A DNA stretch of 37,970 nucleotides, taken from the NCBI GenBank assembly GCA_027858345.1, contig JAQICX010000198.1:1-37970 (forward strand), in the 5' to 3' direction. Numbering within the stretch: the stretch's first letter is position 1; each line of letters begins with the position of its first letter. The DNA is from Kiritimatiellia bacterium. Lineage in GTDB: Bacteria > Verrucomicrobiota > Kiritimatiellia > JAQICX01. Below, in pieces: positions 14,723 to 22,979 of the stretch. The notes below the pieces were generated by a model. The model had not been told where the DNA came from and searched no databases. It worked only from the letters and a program-made list of their open reading frames with translations. A program made the position numbers and the translations under genes.

Positions 14723-16080
14723 CTTATCCTCTTTTCTTCAGAAGGTGCTGATACAACGATTGGTTCAATCCTCTCTTGTATTCCAAATACAAAATCCTCG
14801 GTTTTCCAACAGGTTGTTGAAAATGGTCGACCTTTATATCTTATTGGGAATATAGATGATCCTCCGGAGTCTTTACAATCTCTTCCAACAGAATAAAATA
14901 TGCCGTTTTCTAAATTATATCTAAATGGTTTACCATCGTATGGGTCAATTGGGACAGCTTGAATATAATCTGGAACAAGGTCATTTAATGTTTGGGGTAA
15001 TTCACCTGTATTAGTTTCATATATATGAATAGCAATAAGTAGGCGTGTTGCTTCAATACTACACTCCATTCTACATTTTCGTTCGAGGATTTCTTCATGT
15101 GCGGGAAGTAGCATGGCATACAGAAGTTTACCAACAACATTTGGTTTAAGTGTGAGTTCGATTTTACTAATGTTGCCTGACCAGATTGTATCTTCAATAT
15201 AATCCTGATTCATTTCTGAATAATATAATGTTACATTGTTAATTGCTTGTCGATGTATATTGGCAAAGGTCAGCTTGGTTTTGTTTGGTTGAAAAAAGTA
15301 TCTAGGAATGTCCTTCTCACTAAGTATAGAAGAGAATGGGTACTTGATGCAGAAGTTATCGACACTGAGTTTGCGTGTGTCTAACTCATCGATAGTATTT
15401 GAGTCAACTTTGTATTCACATTTGAATACATTGATAAAGCAATGGTCAACCGAGCTGAGATTATCAAGGGCCACTGCAAGTCTATCCAAATTGTTTATGG
15501 TTATATTCGGGGAGCGTGTGAGTTCTCGAGCTTGTGCAAGCCCAAATTCAAGCACAGTACAACCAACAAGCCCCTGGATGATAGCTTGCGCATCCTGCTG
15601 AATCAAATCACCAAACTTGAGAAGAGTTATACAAGTGTCTGTTGCATCAACATAACGACCGGCAAGACGATCCTCTTGGGTTTTTGCTGCCAAAACCATC
15701 CCCATATTTAGCCAACAACCTATATATGGAAGCGGTGTGTCAAATCCGGTGATTTCAGGCGTTATACATCTTTGACATTCTATGCCTTGATTGATGAGAG
15801 TCAGCATCGTTCCGTTTGTGGCTATGATTTCTGAAATTGTATCCAAGTCAACAGGTTTTCCATCCAGATGTTTCAAGACAATAACTGAATTGGTTGGCCA
15901 ATAGAATGAATTAGTTGCTGACATAAAATATGTGTATGCATTGTTTTCGGGAGCTATCTCAGGCATATTTAGAACCAAATCACTTGTATCGGGTGACGGA
16001 ATATCTCGACTAATATACCAGCCAATTATGCCTATTACCGCAATGATAATAGCAATATACCTAAAAATGTTCTTTGTCAT
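14719..16080 (-). CDS. membrane-anchored protein of unknown function (PVC-type)
   Basis: The 453-residue protein has an N-terminal membrane anchor (residues about 6-25: FRYIAIIIAVIGIIGWYI) and a large, presumably extracytoplasmic domain. Near the C-terminus, LVPDYIQAVPIDPYDGKPFR followed by YSVGRDCKDSGG resembles a tail I have seen in uncharacterised proteins of Planctomycetes, Lentisphaerae and Verrucomicrobia, which also resembles the ends of type II pseudopilins. No catalytic motif is evident. It is the first gene of a two-gene unit with the cupin. The start at 16080 (MTKNIFRY) directly precedes the anchor. Confidence 0.7.
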   Translation of the reverse strand: MTKNIFRYIAIIIAVIGIIGWYISRDIPSPDTSDLVLNMPEIAPENNAYTYFMSATNSFYWPTNSVIVLKHLDGKPVDLDTISEIIATNGTMLTLINQGIECQRCITPEITGFDTPLPYIGCWLNMGMVLAAKTQEDRLAGRYVDATDTCITLLKFGDLIQQDAQAIIQGLVGCTVLEFGLAQARELTRSPNITINNLDRLAVALDNLSSVDHCFINVFKCEYKVDSNTIDELDTRKLSVDNFCIKYPFSSILSEKDIPRYFFQPNKTKLTFANIHRQAINNVTLYYSEMNQDYIEDTIWSGNISKIELTLKPNVVGKLLYAMLLPAHEEILERKCRMECSIEATRLLIAIHIYETNTGELPQTLNDLVPDYIQAVPIDPYDGKPFRYNLENGIFYSVGRDCKDSGGSSIFPIRYKGRPFSTTCWKTEDFVFGIQERIEPIVVSAPSEEKRIR

Positions 16081-16132
16081 AATATTTTCTTACTTTGAGT
16101 GGTGAAATTATTGTGTACTATCTGGTGATGAT

Positions 16133-16164
16133 ATAATATCTGTTTGCAAAAGACAATTGTTTTT
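16133..16164 (+). repeat. dispersed intergenic repeat R2, short copy D
   Basis: This 30-base stretch (atatctgtttgcaaaagaca, then attgttttt) matches the first bases of copies A and C. Nothing further is conserved. Confidence 0.55.
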
Positions 16165-16246
16165 GCGAGTAATGTGCAAAAAAGTTGGTTTGATTCGCTG
16201 AAAGCTCAAAATCCAGGGTGACACGATGGTAAACTGCTATTGGGTT

Positions 16247-16253
16247 GTTAGGT
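16247..16253 (-). other. possible remnant core site of an integron attC
   Basis: On the minus strand ACCTAAC fits the attC core consensus RYYYAAC and contains the TAA stop of the cassette-like gene 16248-16793, an arrangement common in integron cassettes. I could not find the matching GTTRRRY half further downstream, so the site is at best half a site. Confidence 0.35.
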
Positions 16254-16793
16254 GCCTCTTGGATGTTCAAGTTCATTAGCAAGTTGTAGCAATATGGAAC
16301 AAATCCGCTGAGCGGTCTCTTTATCTACATACGTATCTCGTGCGTGTGCTGCTGAATTTCGGACATTTCTTATGAAATTGAGTATGTCTAAATCCGGTTC
16401 ATCTATGAGATTTTGCTGATTCAATTTTCTTATGAGGTTCAATCCGATATTCATAGGAGATTCGTCGCCAAGCCTTTTTCTGGCCGCATCGGAAAACCTC
16501 TCCCAAGCTACCAAAATTGCAGATAACGGATCAACATTTAACAATTTGAACACTAGCGTAGTTTCTTCGTCATCTGGAATTAGATGTTCTTGGCGCGAAT
16601 CTGGGTTGTGTTTTAATTCGGCTTTATCAGCGATTTCTTGCAATTGTTTCTGAAACGACAGTTCTGTGTCACCATGTTTAAGTCGGCTTATTCTGTTAAT
16701 TAGCCCCGTCAATTGGGTTTGAAACATTTTTGCCAATACAATAATAGTTACAGGCCATGCCAAGGCTTCAATTATTTTGATTATATAATCCAT
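16248..16793 (-). CDS. membrane-anchored protein of unknown function, integron-cassette-like
   Basis: The 181-residue protein has one N-terminal membrane segment (about 8-25: ALAWPVTIIVLAKMF), then a coiled charged stretch (LINRISRLKHGDTELSFQKQ) and a helical C-terminal domain ending NVRNSAAHARDTYVDKETAQ. The last part resembles DUF4145/HEPN-like domains, but I am not certain. Proteins of this general form are frequent in integron cassettes and defence islands. The ATG at 16793 is chosen because a Shine-Dalgarno (aaggaa) lies 6-7 bases before it; the open frame extends 10 codons further. An attC-like site is immediately upstream (16815-16874) and a possible half core site overlaps the stop. 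Confidence 0.75.
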   Translation of the reverse strand: MDYIIKIIEALAWPVTIIVLAKMFQTQLTGLINRISRLKHGDTELSFQKQLQEIADKAELKHNPDSRQEHLIPDDEETTLVFKLLNVDPLSAILVAWERFSDAARKRLGDESPMNIGLNLIRKLNQQNLIDEPDLDILNFIRNVRNSAAHARDTYVDKETAQRICSILLQLANELEHPRGT

Positions 16794-16814
16794 GTGTTGT
16801 TCCTTCTTTAATGC

Positions 16815-16874
16815 GCCTAACAATCATTTCTGCCGTGCGAGGTACGGGCGTCGTCTGGAAGCGAATTGTTAAAT
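16815..16874 (-). other. 60-bp integron attC-like recombination site
   Basis: Read on the minus strand, the site begins ATTTAAC (RYYYAAC) and ends GTTAGGC (GTTRRRY), exactly 60 bases. The halves form an imperfect hairpin: AACAATTCGCTTC faces GAAATGATTGTT with one unpaired extra base in the left arm, as in true attC sites. An inner CGCCCGT/ACGG stem follows. The orientation matches the YjzC-like gene (16955-17137) as its cassette gene, with the next gene (16793) beginning 21 bases after the core. No integrase gene is in the window. Confidence 0.7.
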
Positions 16875-16954
16875 CGTTAATCGTGTTATATGTTATTAAA
16901 GGTGTAATAATAACCGACTTATAATCAAATACAGTACACCTTTTTGGAAATCAC

Positions 16955-17137
16955 CTACTTGTTGGGAGGACCTATTCTTTCCCATATATTCCCTTTTTTA
17001 GATGTTGGTGGCATCGGCTTGTCTCCAGATTCAATTGTAACTTGTTTTGGATGAGGAATGTTTCCACCTCGTGGACCACGTTCGAGATATTCACCTGAAT
17101 TTGATGGGATTTCTCCTGGTTTATGTTTTACTCCCAT
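16955..17137 (-). CDS. YjzC-like small protein
   Basis: The 60-residue protein (MGVKHKPGEIPSNSGEYLER, then GPRGG and VTIESGDKPMPPTSKKG) resembles the YjzC family of small proteins of unknown function: a KPGE start, a central Gly-rich turn and a GDxxPPT segment before a basic aromatic end. It has a strong Shine-Dalgarno (aaggag) with good spacing and a clear promoter at 17220-17247. It is followed by the attC-like site, so it may be an integron cassette gene. Between its stop and that site lies an inverted repeat (aaggtgta/tacacctt). Confidence 0.75.
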   Translation of the reverse strand: MGVKHKPGEIPSNSGEYLERGPRGGNIPHPKQVTIESGDKPMPPTSKKGNIWERIGPPNK

Positions 17138-17150
17138 AACGTCTCCTTTT

Positions 17151-17275
17151 TAGTTTGTTGTTGTTAAAATCAGCGTAAAAAGAGCTGTTTGTAACAATTG
17201 CTCCTCTAAAGTTAACAGTATTATATGGTGTTTTATAAAAAAAGCAATATTATTTTTGGCAAATCAATAAAAAAA
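17151..17275 (-). promoter_or_regulatory. promoter and leader of the YjzC-like gene; repeat R1, copy 2
   Basis: On the minus strand, TTGCTT (17247-17242) and a perfect TATAAT (17225-17220) are 16 bases apart. The leader of about 75 bases runs to the Shine-Dalgarno. The whole segment is repeated at 12096-12220. Confidence 0.65.
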
Positions 17276-17371
17276 GGGTAAATATATAGTATAAGTAAAG
17301 AAATTGTTGCAATTGCTATAATAATTAGTTATGTTACATCTAGTTATTGAGTGTTATTTCAGCAAATCAAC
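17276..17371 (+). repeat. direct repeat R3, left copy
   Basis: About 95 bases match 19251-19346 (gggtaaatatat...gtataag, gcatctagttattgagtgtt). The copies lie on both sides of the 605-residue protein gene. The rest of the gap to 17438 shows nothing else. Confidence 0.75.
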
Positions 17372-17438
17372 ATTTAAAATTATTTACGAAGAGGTATAAT
17401 GATTTTAAGACATGGATACAACAACATAGGGAAAAGGT

Positions 17439-19256
17439 ATGAGCGATTTAAAATTCAATTGTCCACATTGTGAACAACATCTTGAAGCTCCGGAGGAAAT
17501 ACTTGGCAAAAAAATTGAGTGCCCATCATGCAAAGGGCATATTCAACTTCCTGAGCCTGAACCAAAGGTTCAGACATCCTATGTGCCCTCCACGACGCCC
17601 GATAAAGAAACTACTCTCGAACAATCAAATTCATCCAGCAGTTCAAACATTGCTGAGACCTTCTCGCCACAGGAAAATGCAAGTAGCAATATCAATCCGA
17701 TTATCTCCGCAAGTAAGAAGTTATTAATGGGTGTATTCAATTCCAGGAAAAAAAAGGAAAAGAAGAAAGAGAAATCTCCCATTGCAACAACAGCCTTAGT
17801 TACGAATAGAAATACAAGTTTGTCAGCAAAAGGTCTGACGATACATGAAGATTTAAAGGAATTAATTTGGATTGGAGATGGAAAACTTAAGAACTATACA
17901 CAATCAAAAGGAGATCAAAATTCATTTGAAATTGATGGTTACAGAATAACAATTTCGTTTCATAATCAGGAAGAACCAAGTCTAATATATACAAATCAAA
18001 AAATAAGTAAGCCAAAAGATTTTAATTCCGTTGAAAGACCTCCATATTATCCAACATATTCACAATTAACACCTGAACAAAAATGGGTTTACCTTACACT
18101 TCTTTTAAATCCATATAATGATGAAATCGATATTGGTTTTGTTTTTATTCTATATTATGGATTAGAACGACATTTGCTTTCTGGTGATTTTGAAAAGGCA
18201 ATTTCTGTTGTTTTAAAATTGAGAGATGTTCACACAAATAAATCATTTCAATCATATTCTGCAAATGCTGTAGTTTTATCATGCATGCTACATAAAAGAG
18301 GTGAGCTTGTTTTAGATTTTATAAACTCATTAGATAAAGAACACGAGTTGATCTTTTCTGATAATTTATTCTTGATATGTTACTACAGTTTTGAAATTCC
18401 ATTACTTCCAAGAGATATAATGAGAATGTCTTCAACATTTGAATTTGATAATAGAAATTATATAAAAAAATACCCAGATTTATTTTTAAAAAGCCTTACA
18501 GAGTCTATAAGAACTAAACTTGGTTTAGAAACAATTGACTTGAAAAAATATTTAACTGCTTCTGAAATAAGAAAAGTCAAACAACAAGAAGTTAGTATTT
18601 TTGCAAATATGTCAATTAGCGATACATCAATTCCAATTCCTAGGTTATCTGAGAGTTTCAAACTAAAGAGGGAAATGTATAATTTCCTTGAAGAGGCACA
18701 TAACGATGTAAAAAAGAAGCTTGCTGAAATGAGAAAGGCAGGGAAAACTATTCCATCAAAGAAATCACCTGCAAAACCAAAAAAAGAGATAGTTTTTGAT
18801 GAAAATCAAGAAAAAGATCTACTAAATGAAGTATCAAAAAATCAAAAGAATCCTGTAAAGAGGCACTTTTCATATATTCAGCTACAAGACTTTTACTATA
18901 AATATAGATCCGTAGATGATAAATATTTAAATAAATGTATAAATTTCTGTAAATTAGATCTAGATTCTCTTTCAGAAATGAACGAAGCCTATATTTTCAA
19001 AGAAATAAAATTTGCCAAACAATTTGCTTCATATTCTGAGACAAAAATACTTAACAAAGAAATTGAAGAAATTAAAGAGAATGGCTTCGTTGGAAATATT
19101 CCTGCATTTAAGAGGTTAGTTATAATTTATGACAAACTTAGAGAATTTGAAAATGCTATAGAAATATGCAACAAAGCAATTGAATATGGACAATCAACAG
19201 AAGACTTTGCAAAAAGAAAAGAAAAACTGATGCAAAAGAATTGTGCAAATGGGTAA
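17439..19256 (+). CDS. zinc-ribbon protein with disordered linker and helical C-terminus, function unknown
   Basis: The 605-residue protein starts with a zinc ribbon: C8 and C11 (CPHC) and C28 and C31 (CPSC), a form common at the N-terminus of PVC-group proteins. A Ser/Thr/Asn-rich linker with a lysine block (KKKEKKKEK) follows to about residue 130. The rest is mostly helical; LKREMYNFLEEAHNDVKKKL and the C-terminal FKRLVIIYDKLREFENAIEI look like coiled-coil and TPR-like helices. No enzyme motif was found. A purine-rich Shine-Dalgarno (gggaaaagg) precedes the ATG. The gene is bounded by direct repeats; its stop codon lies within the right-hand copy. Confidence 0.72.
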   Translation: MSDLKFNCPHCEQHLEAPEEILGKKIECPSCKGHIQLPEPEPKVQTSYVPSTTPDKETTLEQSNSSSSSNIAETFSPQENASSNINPIISASKKLLMGVFNSRKKKEKKKEKSPIATTALVTNRNTSLSAKGLTIHEDLKELIWIGDGKLKNYTQSKGDQNSFEIDGYRITISFHNQEEPSLIYTNQKISKPKDFNSVERPPYYPTYSQLTPEQKWVYLTLLLNPYNDEIDIGFVFILYYGLERHLLSGDFEKAISVVLKLRDVHTNKSFQSYSANAVVLSCMLHKRGELVLDFINSLDKEHELIFSDNLFLICYYSFEIPLLPRDIMRMSSTFEFDNRNYIKKYPDLFLKSLTESIRTKLGLETIDLKKYLTASEIRKVKQQEVSIFANMSISDTSIPIPRLSESFKLKREMYNFLEEAHNDVKKKLAEMRKAGKTIPSKKSPAKPKKEIVFDENQEKDLLNEVSKNQKNPVKRHFSYIQLQDFYYKYRSVDDKYLNKCINFCKLDLDSLSEMNEAYIFKEIKFAKQFASYSETKILNKEIEEIKENGFVGNIPAFKRLVIIYDKLREFENAIEICNKAIEYGQSTEDFAKRKEKLMQKNCANG

Positions 19257-19346
19257 ATATATCGTATAAGCAAAGAAATTATTGCAAGCGATATAATGAT
19301 TTGTTATGTTGCATCTAGTTATTGAGTGTTATCTCAGAAAATTAAC
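19251..19346 (+). repeat. direct repeat R3, right copy
   Basis: This matches 17276-17371 in the same orientation. Its first bases (gggtaa) supply the last codon and stop of the preceding gene. Confidence 0.75.
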
Positions 19347-19465
19347 AAATCAAGTGTGAAAAACTTCACCTTTGATATTATTAACCAAATACTAAAATTA
19401 TTTTACGACCATTCGTATAGTAATTGTTGGAACAAATATTAGGATAGGATATTTAACAAACAACC

Positions 19466-20887
19466 ATGCACATGATTGATGAAGAACAATTAAATATTTG
19501 TCACGAATGTGTTGGTGATGAATTTTTGAAAAAAGAGATTAAATTGGAAGGCAAAATAGGAAAATGTTCCTATTGTGAGAAAAGTTGCAAAATTGTTCAC
19601 TTGCCGTGGCTAGCAGACAAGATACATACTGCTATTGATGAACATTTTAATCTAACTTCCAACGAACCAACAGCTCTTGAACATGCGTTACTGAGTGATA
19701 AAGAATCAACTTTTGACTGGGAGCGTAGTGGTGAAGAATTCCATTGTCTAATCCAAGAAATGGCCGAAGTAAATGAGAGAGTAGCTACTGATGTCCAAGC
19801 GTATCTTTCATTTTATTTCGGTGGAGACCCAAGGGACTTCGAAGAAAACCCTTATGGGGAAGAAGCTTGTTATGAGGAATGTCCTCCAGATACCTATGGC
19901 TTTAAAAAATCATGGAGGTTTTTTCGTCAAGAAATAACATATCGAACTCGATTCTTTAGTCAATTTGCGGAACAAACACTAAACGAACTCTTTTGTAATA
20001 TAGATTTGCTTAAAACCTACGATGGAAAATCGGTCATAAGTATCGCAGGGCCTTCGACAGAAAATCAATATGTATTTAGGGCTCGAGTGTCTCAAACACA
20101 TGATTCACTTGACCAGATTCTGAAAGACCCAGTCAAGGAATTATCCTCCCCTCCACCTAAATATGCGAAAAATGGTCGGATGAATGCTCATGGTATATCC
20201 GTGTTTTACGGAGCCACAGATTCAGAAACATGTATCGCAGAGGTCAGACCTCCGGTAGGAAGTCATGTTGTTCTTGGAAAATTCCAGATCTTAAAAAATA
20301 TCCGCCTATTAGATTTAAACATTCTATCTAGAATATACATTAACGGGAGTTACTTTGCTCCAGACTTTAAAGCGCGGAAAGGACATGCTGCTTTTTTACA
20401 AGATTTGGTTGGAGAATTAACAAAGCCAGTAATGCCAGAGGAGGAAAACTTTGAATATCTCCCGACTCAGATTGTGGCTGAGTATTTAGCCGAAAAAGTT
20501 AAACCAAACTTAGATGGGATTATTTTCAACTCTTCACAATCACAAGAGAATGAGCAAAATATAATTCTTTTTCATAATTCATGCGCTGTAGAACCATACA
20601 AACTACCTACTGGATCAACTGTTTCTGTTAATTATGGGCGGAGAATAGAAGACGATTATGATGATAGCATTACCGTCTTCGAAGAATATACCAAAAGCAC
20701 ATCTAATCACAATGATTCTGAGCATATAAACATAACACAATACAATGATGATGATTACAATAATAGAGAACCTATATTGCGCTTAGATGTAAATAAAGAT
20801 ATTAGTGTACGGGTTATCAAAAGAGCAGTTTACGAGAGTTCAGAAAGGTATGTTTCAAGATACAAGCAAAAAAAACTTGAAACTTAA
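19466..20887 (+). CDS. HEPN/RES-type protein with RES domain (NAD+-degrading toxin-like)
   Basis: The 473-residue protein has an N-terminal cysteine-containing region (CHECVGDEF, CSYCEKSC) followed by a helical domain like the HEPN/RES N-terminal domains. The C-terminal RES domain (about 205-375) shows VFRARVS, the FYGATDSETCIAEVRPPVGS segment and a LVGELTKPV...YLPTQIVAEYLA stretch. RES domains of toxins such as Res/MbcT degrade NAD+. No Xre-Res antitoxin gene is adjacent, so the N-terminal domain may control the activity. The start at 19466 has no strong Shine-Dalgarno; an ATG two codons later is equivalent. It follows direct repeat R3. Confidence 0.82.
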   Translation: MHMIDEEQLNICHECVGDEFLKKEIKLEGKIGKCSYCEKSCKIVHLPWLADKIHTAIDEHFNLTSNEPTALEHALLSDKESTFDWERSGEEFHCLIQEMAEVNERVATDVQAYLSFYFGGDPRDFEENPYGEEACYEECPPDTYGFKKSWRFFRQEITYRTRFFSQFAEQTLNELFCNIDLLKTYDGKSVISIAGPSTENQYVFRARVSQTHDSLDQILKDPVKELSSPPPKYAKNGRMNAHGISVFYGATDSETCIAEVRPPVGSHVVLGKFQILKNIRLLDLNILSRIYINGSYFAPDFKARKGHAAFLQDLVGELTKPVMPEEENFEYLPTQIVAEYLAEKVKPNLDGIIFNSSQSQENEQNIILFHNSCAVEPYKLPTGSTVSVNYGRRIEDDYDDSITVFEEYTKSTSNHNDSEHINITQYNDDDYNNREPILRLDVNKDISVRVIKRAVYESSERYVSRYKQKKLET

Positions 20888-21037
20888 ACAAGGTTAATTG
20901 ACATGGCTAAACAATAAGTCTTGTTAGCAATATATTGTTTGTAGTTTCATGTTAAAATAGTTCTAGAAAATCGTTTAACGGTACGGAATAACACCGCTAC
21001 CCCCGAGAATCTATAAAACATTGGAGTATTAAGAGCC

Positions 21038-21946
21038 ATGAATAATCGCTGCATCTTCTGCCTAAAAAAAACGGCTTGTTCAACTGAACATATCATCCCA
21101 GAGAGCATAGGTGGATCTATGACAATCAAGTCTGTCTGCGTAAACTGTAACTCTCAGATAGGGTCAAATATTGACGGTCCATTTATAAATTCCTTTTATG
21201 TAAGCCTACAACGTTCAGCTTTCGATATCAAGGGGAAATCGGGTGGCGTACCAAAGCCATTCGGTGGAGTTGGTTTGACAACCGAAGGGTGCAAAGTCCG
21301 CTTGGATGATGACTTAACCCCCATTGTACTTCCGTCTGTAGAGGAAACAAACACAGCAGACGGTGGCATCTTGCTCAAAATGGTTTTTGACAAATCTGAT
21401 GAGTCTTGTCTTTCCAAAGAAGGACTTAAGAAGGTTAGCAGAACTCTGAAGAAGATGTATCCAGACATGGCCGACGTTGAAATCAAAAGCAAAGCCGAAT
21501 CAATCCTTGAGAAAGCTTATAAACAAATGATAGAAAGCACTTCTTCAGCAACTTGCAAATACCAATTCACCATTGATATAGCTGTTATGCGGTTGGAGTA
21601 TATCAAGATTGCTTACGAGATAGCTTTCTATCTTTTTGGTTATGATTATGTTGAGCAATCAAGCACAGCATTGACTCTTAGACAGGCTGTTAACGAACAC
21701 CAAACTGAGCCATTGGTGCAGGTTACCCTAAGTCCCGACCGTATGAACGAGTTATTCCCTGAGTCCGATAATCACATAGTTGTAGTCTTAAATGGTAACG
21801 CTTATGTAAGGCTTTTTGGCTTGCCAGCACTTGTCCTATTTGAGGAAAGTGATGCGCGATTTATGTGTCCAGTCGATAAGGCGAGAGTGTTTTCTTTCAA
21901 TTTCAAAGACAGGACTTATACAGAAGAGAGCTTCGCATTAGGATAG
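21038..21946 (+). CDS. HNH endonuclease family protein
   Basis: The 302-residue protein has an N-terminal HNH nuclease: zinc cysteines C5 and C8 (CIFC), the catalytic EHIIPESIGG at 17-26, and C34/C37-N38 (VCVNCNSQIGS). The remaining 230 residues (VGLTTEGCKVRLDDDL, IAYEIAFYLFGYDY) are not recognised and may select the target. Nucleases of this layout are frequent in defence islands. It is a single gene between the RES gene and the end of the Liv operon. A GGAG at about 13 bases and an AAGAG at 4 bases precede the ATG. Confidence 0.85.
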   Translation: MNNRCIFCLKKTACSTEHIIPESIGGSMTIKSVCVNCNSQIGSNIDGPFINSFYVSLQRSAFDIKGKSGGVPKPFGGVGLTTEGCKVRLDDDLTPIVLPSVEETNTADGGILLKMVFDKSDESCLSKEGLKKVSRTLKKMYPDMADVEIKSKAESILEKAYKQMIESTSSATCKYQFTIDIAVMRLEYIKIAYEIAFYLFGYDYVEQSSTALTLRQAVNEHQTEPLVQVTLSPDRMNELFPESDNHIVVVLNGNAYVRLFGLPALVLFEESDARFMCPVDKARVFSFNFKDRTYTEESFALG

Positions 21947-22253
21947 TAGCAACTTCAACAAAAGCATCTAGAAGATTGACTCGCAAATTCGTGCCGAAAG
22001 AGCCGCACGTTAACAGAAGCTTTTGAAAATAAAACTTGGGGTTTTATGGAAATATCGTTAAATTTATTCAAATTTGATAACGATACTGTAATATGATATT
22101 TTAGAGATTGAATTATGCATTTATTTCTGAAAGCGAATTCAGCGCCGTACTTGTTCAAAGATCAGAAATGATTGGACATTAACGTTTGCGGGGGTAGTTG
22201 CGTAAAAAGACATTATACATTCTCCATAAGTGGCTATTATCTCCTTAAAACCT
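21947..22253. other. gene-free stretch between the HNH gene and the livF end
   Basis: This AT-rich gap between converging genes has no credible frame. I found no strong terminator on either strand, only a weak ATAAAAC...GTTTTAT pairing near 22028-22046. Confidence 0.4.
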
Positions 22254-22979
22254 TTATAAAAATAGTTTTTTGAGTGTTTCGGGGTTTGTTGTCAAGTCAT
22301 CGGGTGTTCCCTGGAAAGCAACTTTTCCTAGTTTCAGGCCGTAGACGTTATGGCATATTTTGAGGACGTCTCGAACGCGCTGCTCGACTATCAGGATAGT
22401 GAGGTGGGATTTCTCATTCAGTTCCACGATTTTTTCAAACACATCGTTCACCAATGCTGGAGATAATCCAAGGGAAGGTTCATCCAGTATAAGCAAATCA
22501 GGCTCTGGCATCAGAGCACGGGCCAACGCCAGCATCTGCTGCTCTCCTCCGGAAAGCGTGCCAGCCAATTGTTTTAAACGACCTTTCAGCATAGGATAGA
22601 GATCAAGCACATAGGCTATGCGAGCTTTCACTTCCTGCTTTGGCATCAAGAAGCCGCCAACCTCCAGATTCTCCTGAACCGTCATGCGATCAAAAACCTG
22701 ATTTCCCTGAGGTGAAAAGGTTATTCCAAGTTTGATGTTCTCCGATGGTTTGTTTCCCTGAATCTCCTGGTCCTTAAAAAGAATAGCCCCATCTTTATTC
22801 CAAACGGGAAGCAGACCACACACAGTCTTTAGAACAGTTGACTTACCCGACCCGTTTGGACCAATCAATACAGTGATCTTCCCAGCCTCCACTGTCATAG
22901 ACACATTGCTGAGAACCTGCTTCTTTCCATAGCCAGCATTAATATTCTCAACAGATAAAATGTATTCATTCGCCATCAT
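22254..22979 (-). CDS. livF: branched-chain-amino-acid-type ABC transporter ATPase LivF
   Basis: The 241-residue ATPase carries Walker A GPNGSGKST, signature LSGGEQQ, Walker B LLILDEPSLGLSP and the short C-terminus typical of LivF. It powers a hydrophobic amino acid, urea or amide importer with LivG. It is the last gene of the operon and overlaps livG by four bases. Confidence 0.93.
   Translation of the reverse strand: MMANEYILSVENINAGYGKKQVLSNVSMTVEAGKITVLIGPNGSGKSTVLKTVCGLLPVWNKDGAILFKDQEIQGNKPSENIKLGITFSPQGNQVFDRMTVQENLEVGGFLMPKQEVKARIAYVLDLYPMLKGRLKQLAGTLSGGEQQMLALARALMPEPDLLILDEPSLGLSPALVNDVFEKIVELNEKSHLTILIVEQRVRDVLKICHNVYGLKLGKVAFQGTPDDLTTNPETLKKLFL

Noticed and set aside
20890-21010. 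A possible attC site between the RES and HNH genes
   Set aside because: GTTTAAC and a GGTACGG/CCGCTACC stem are visible, but no GTTRRRY end follows at the right distance.
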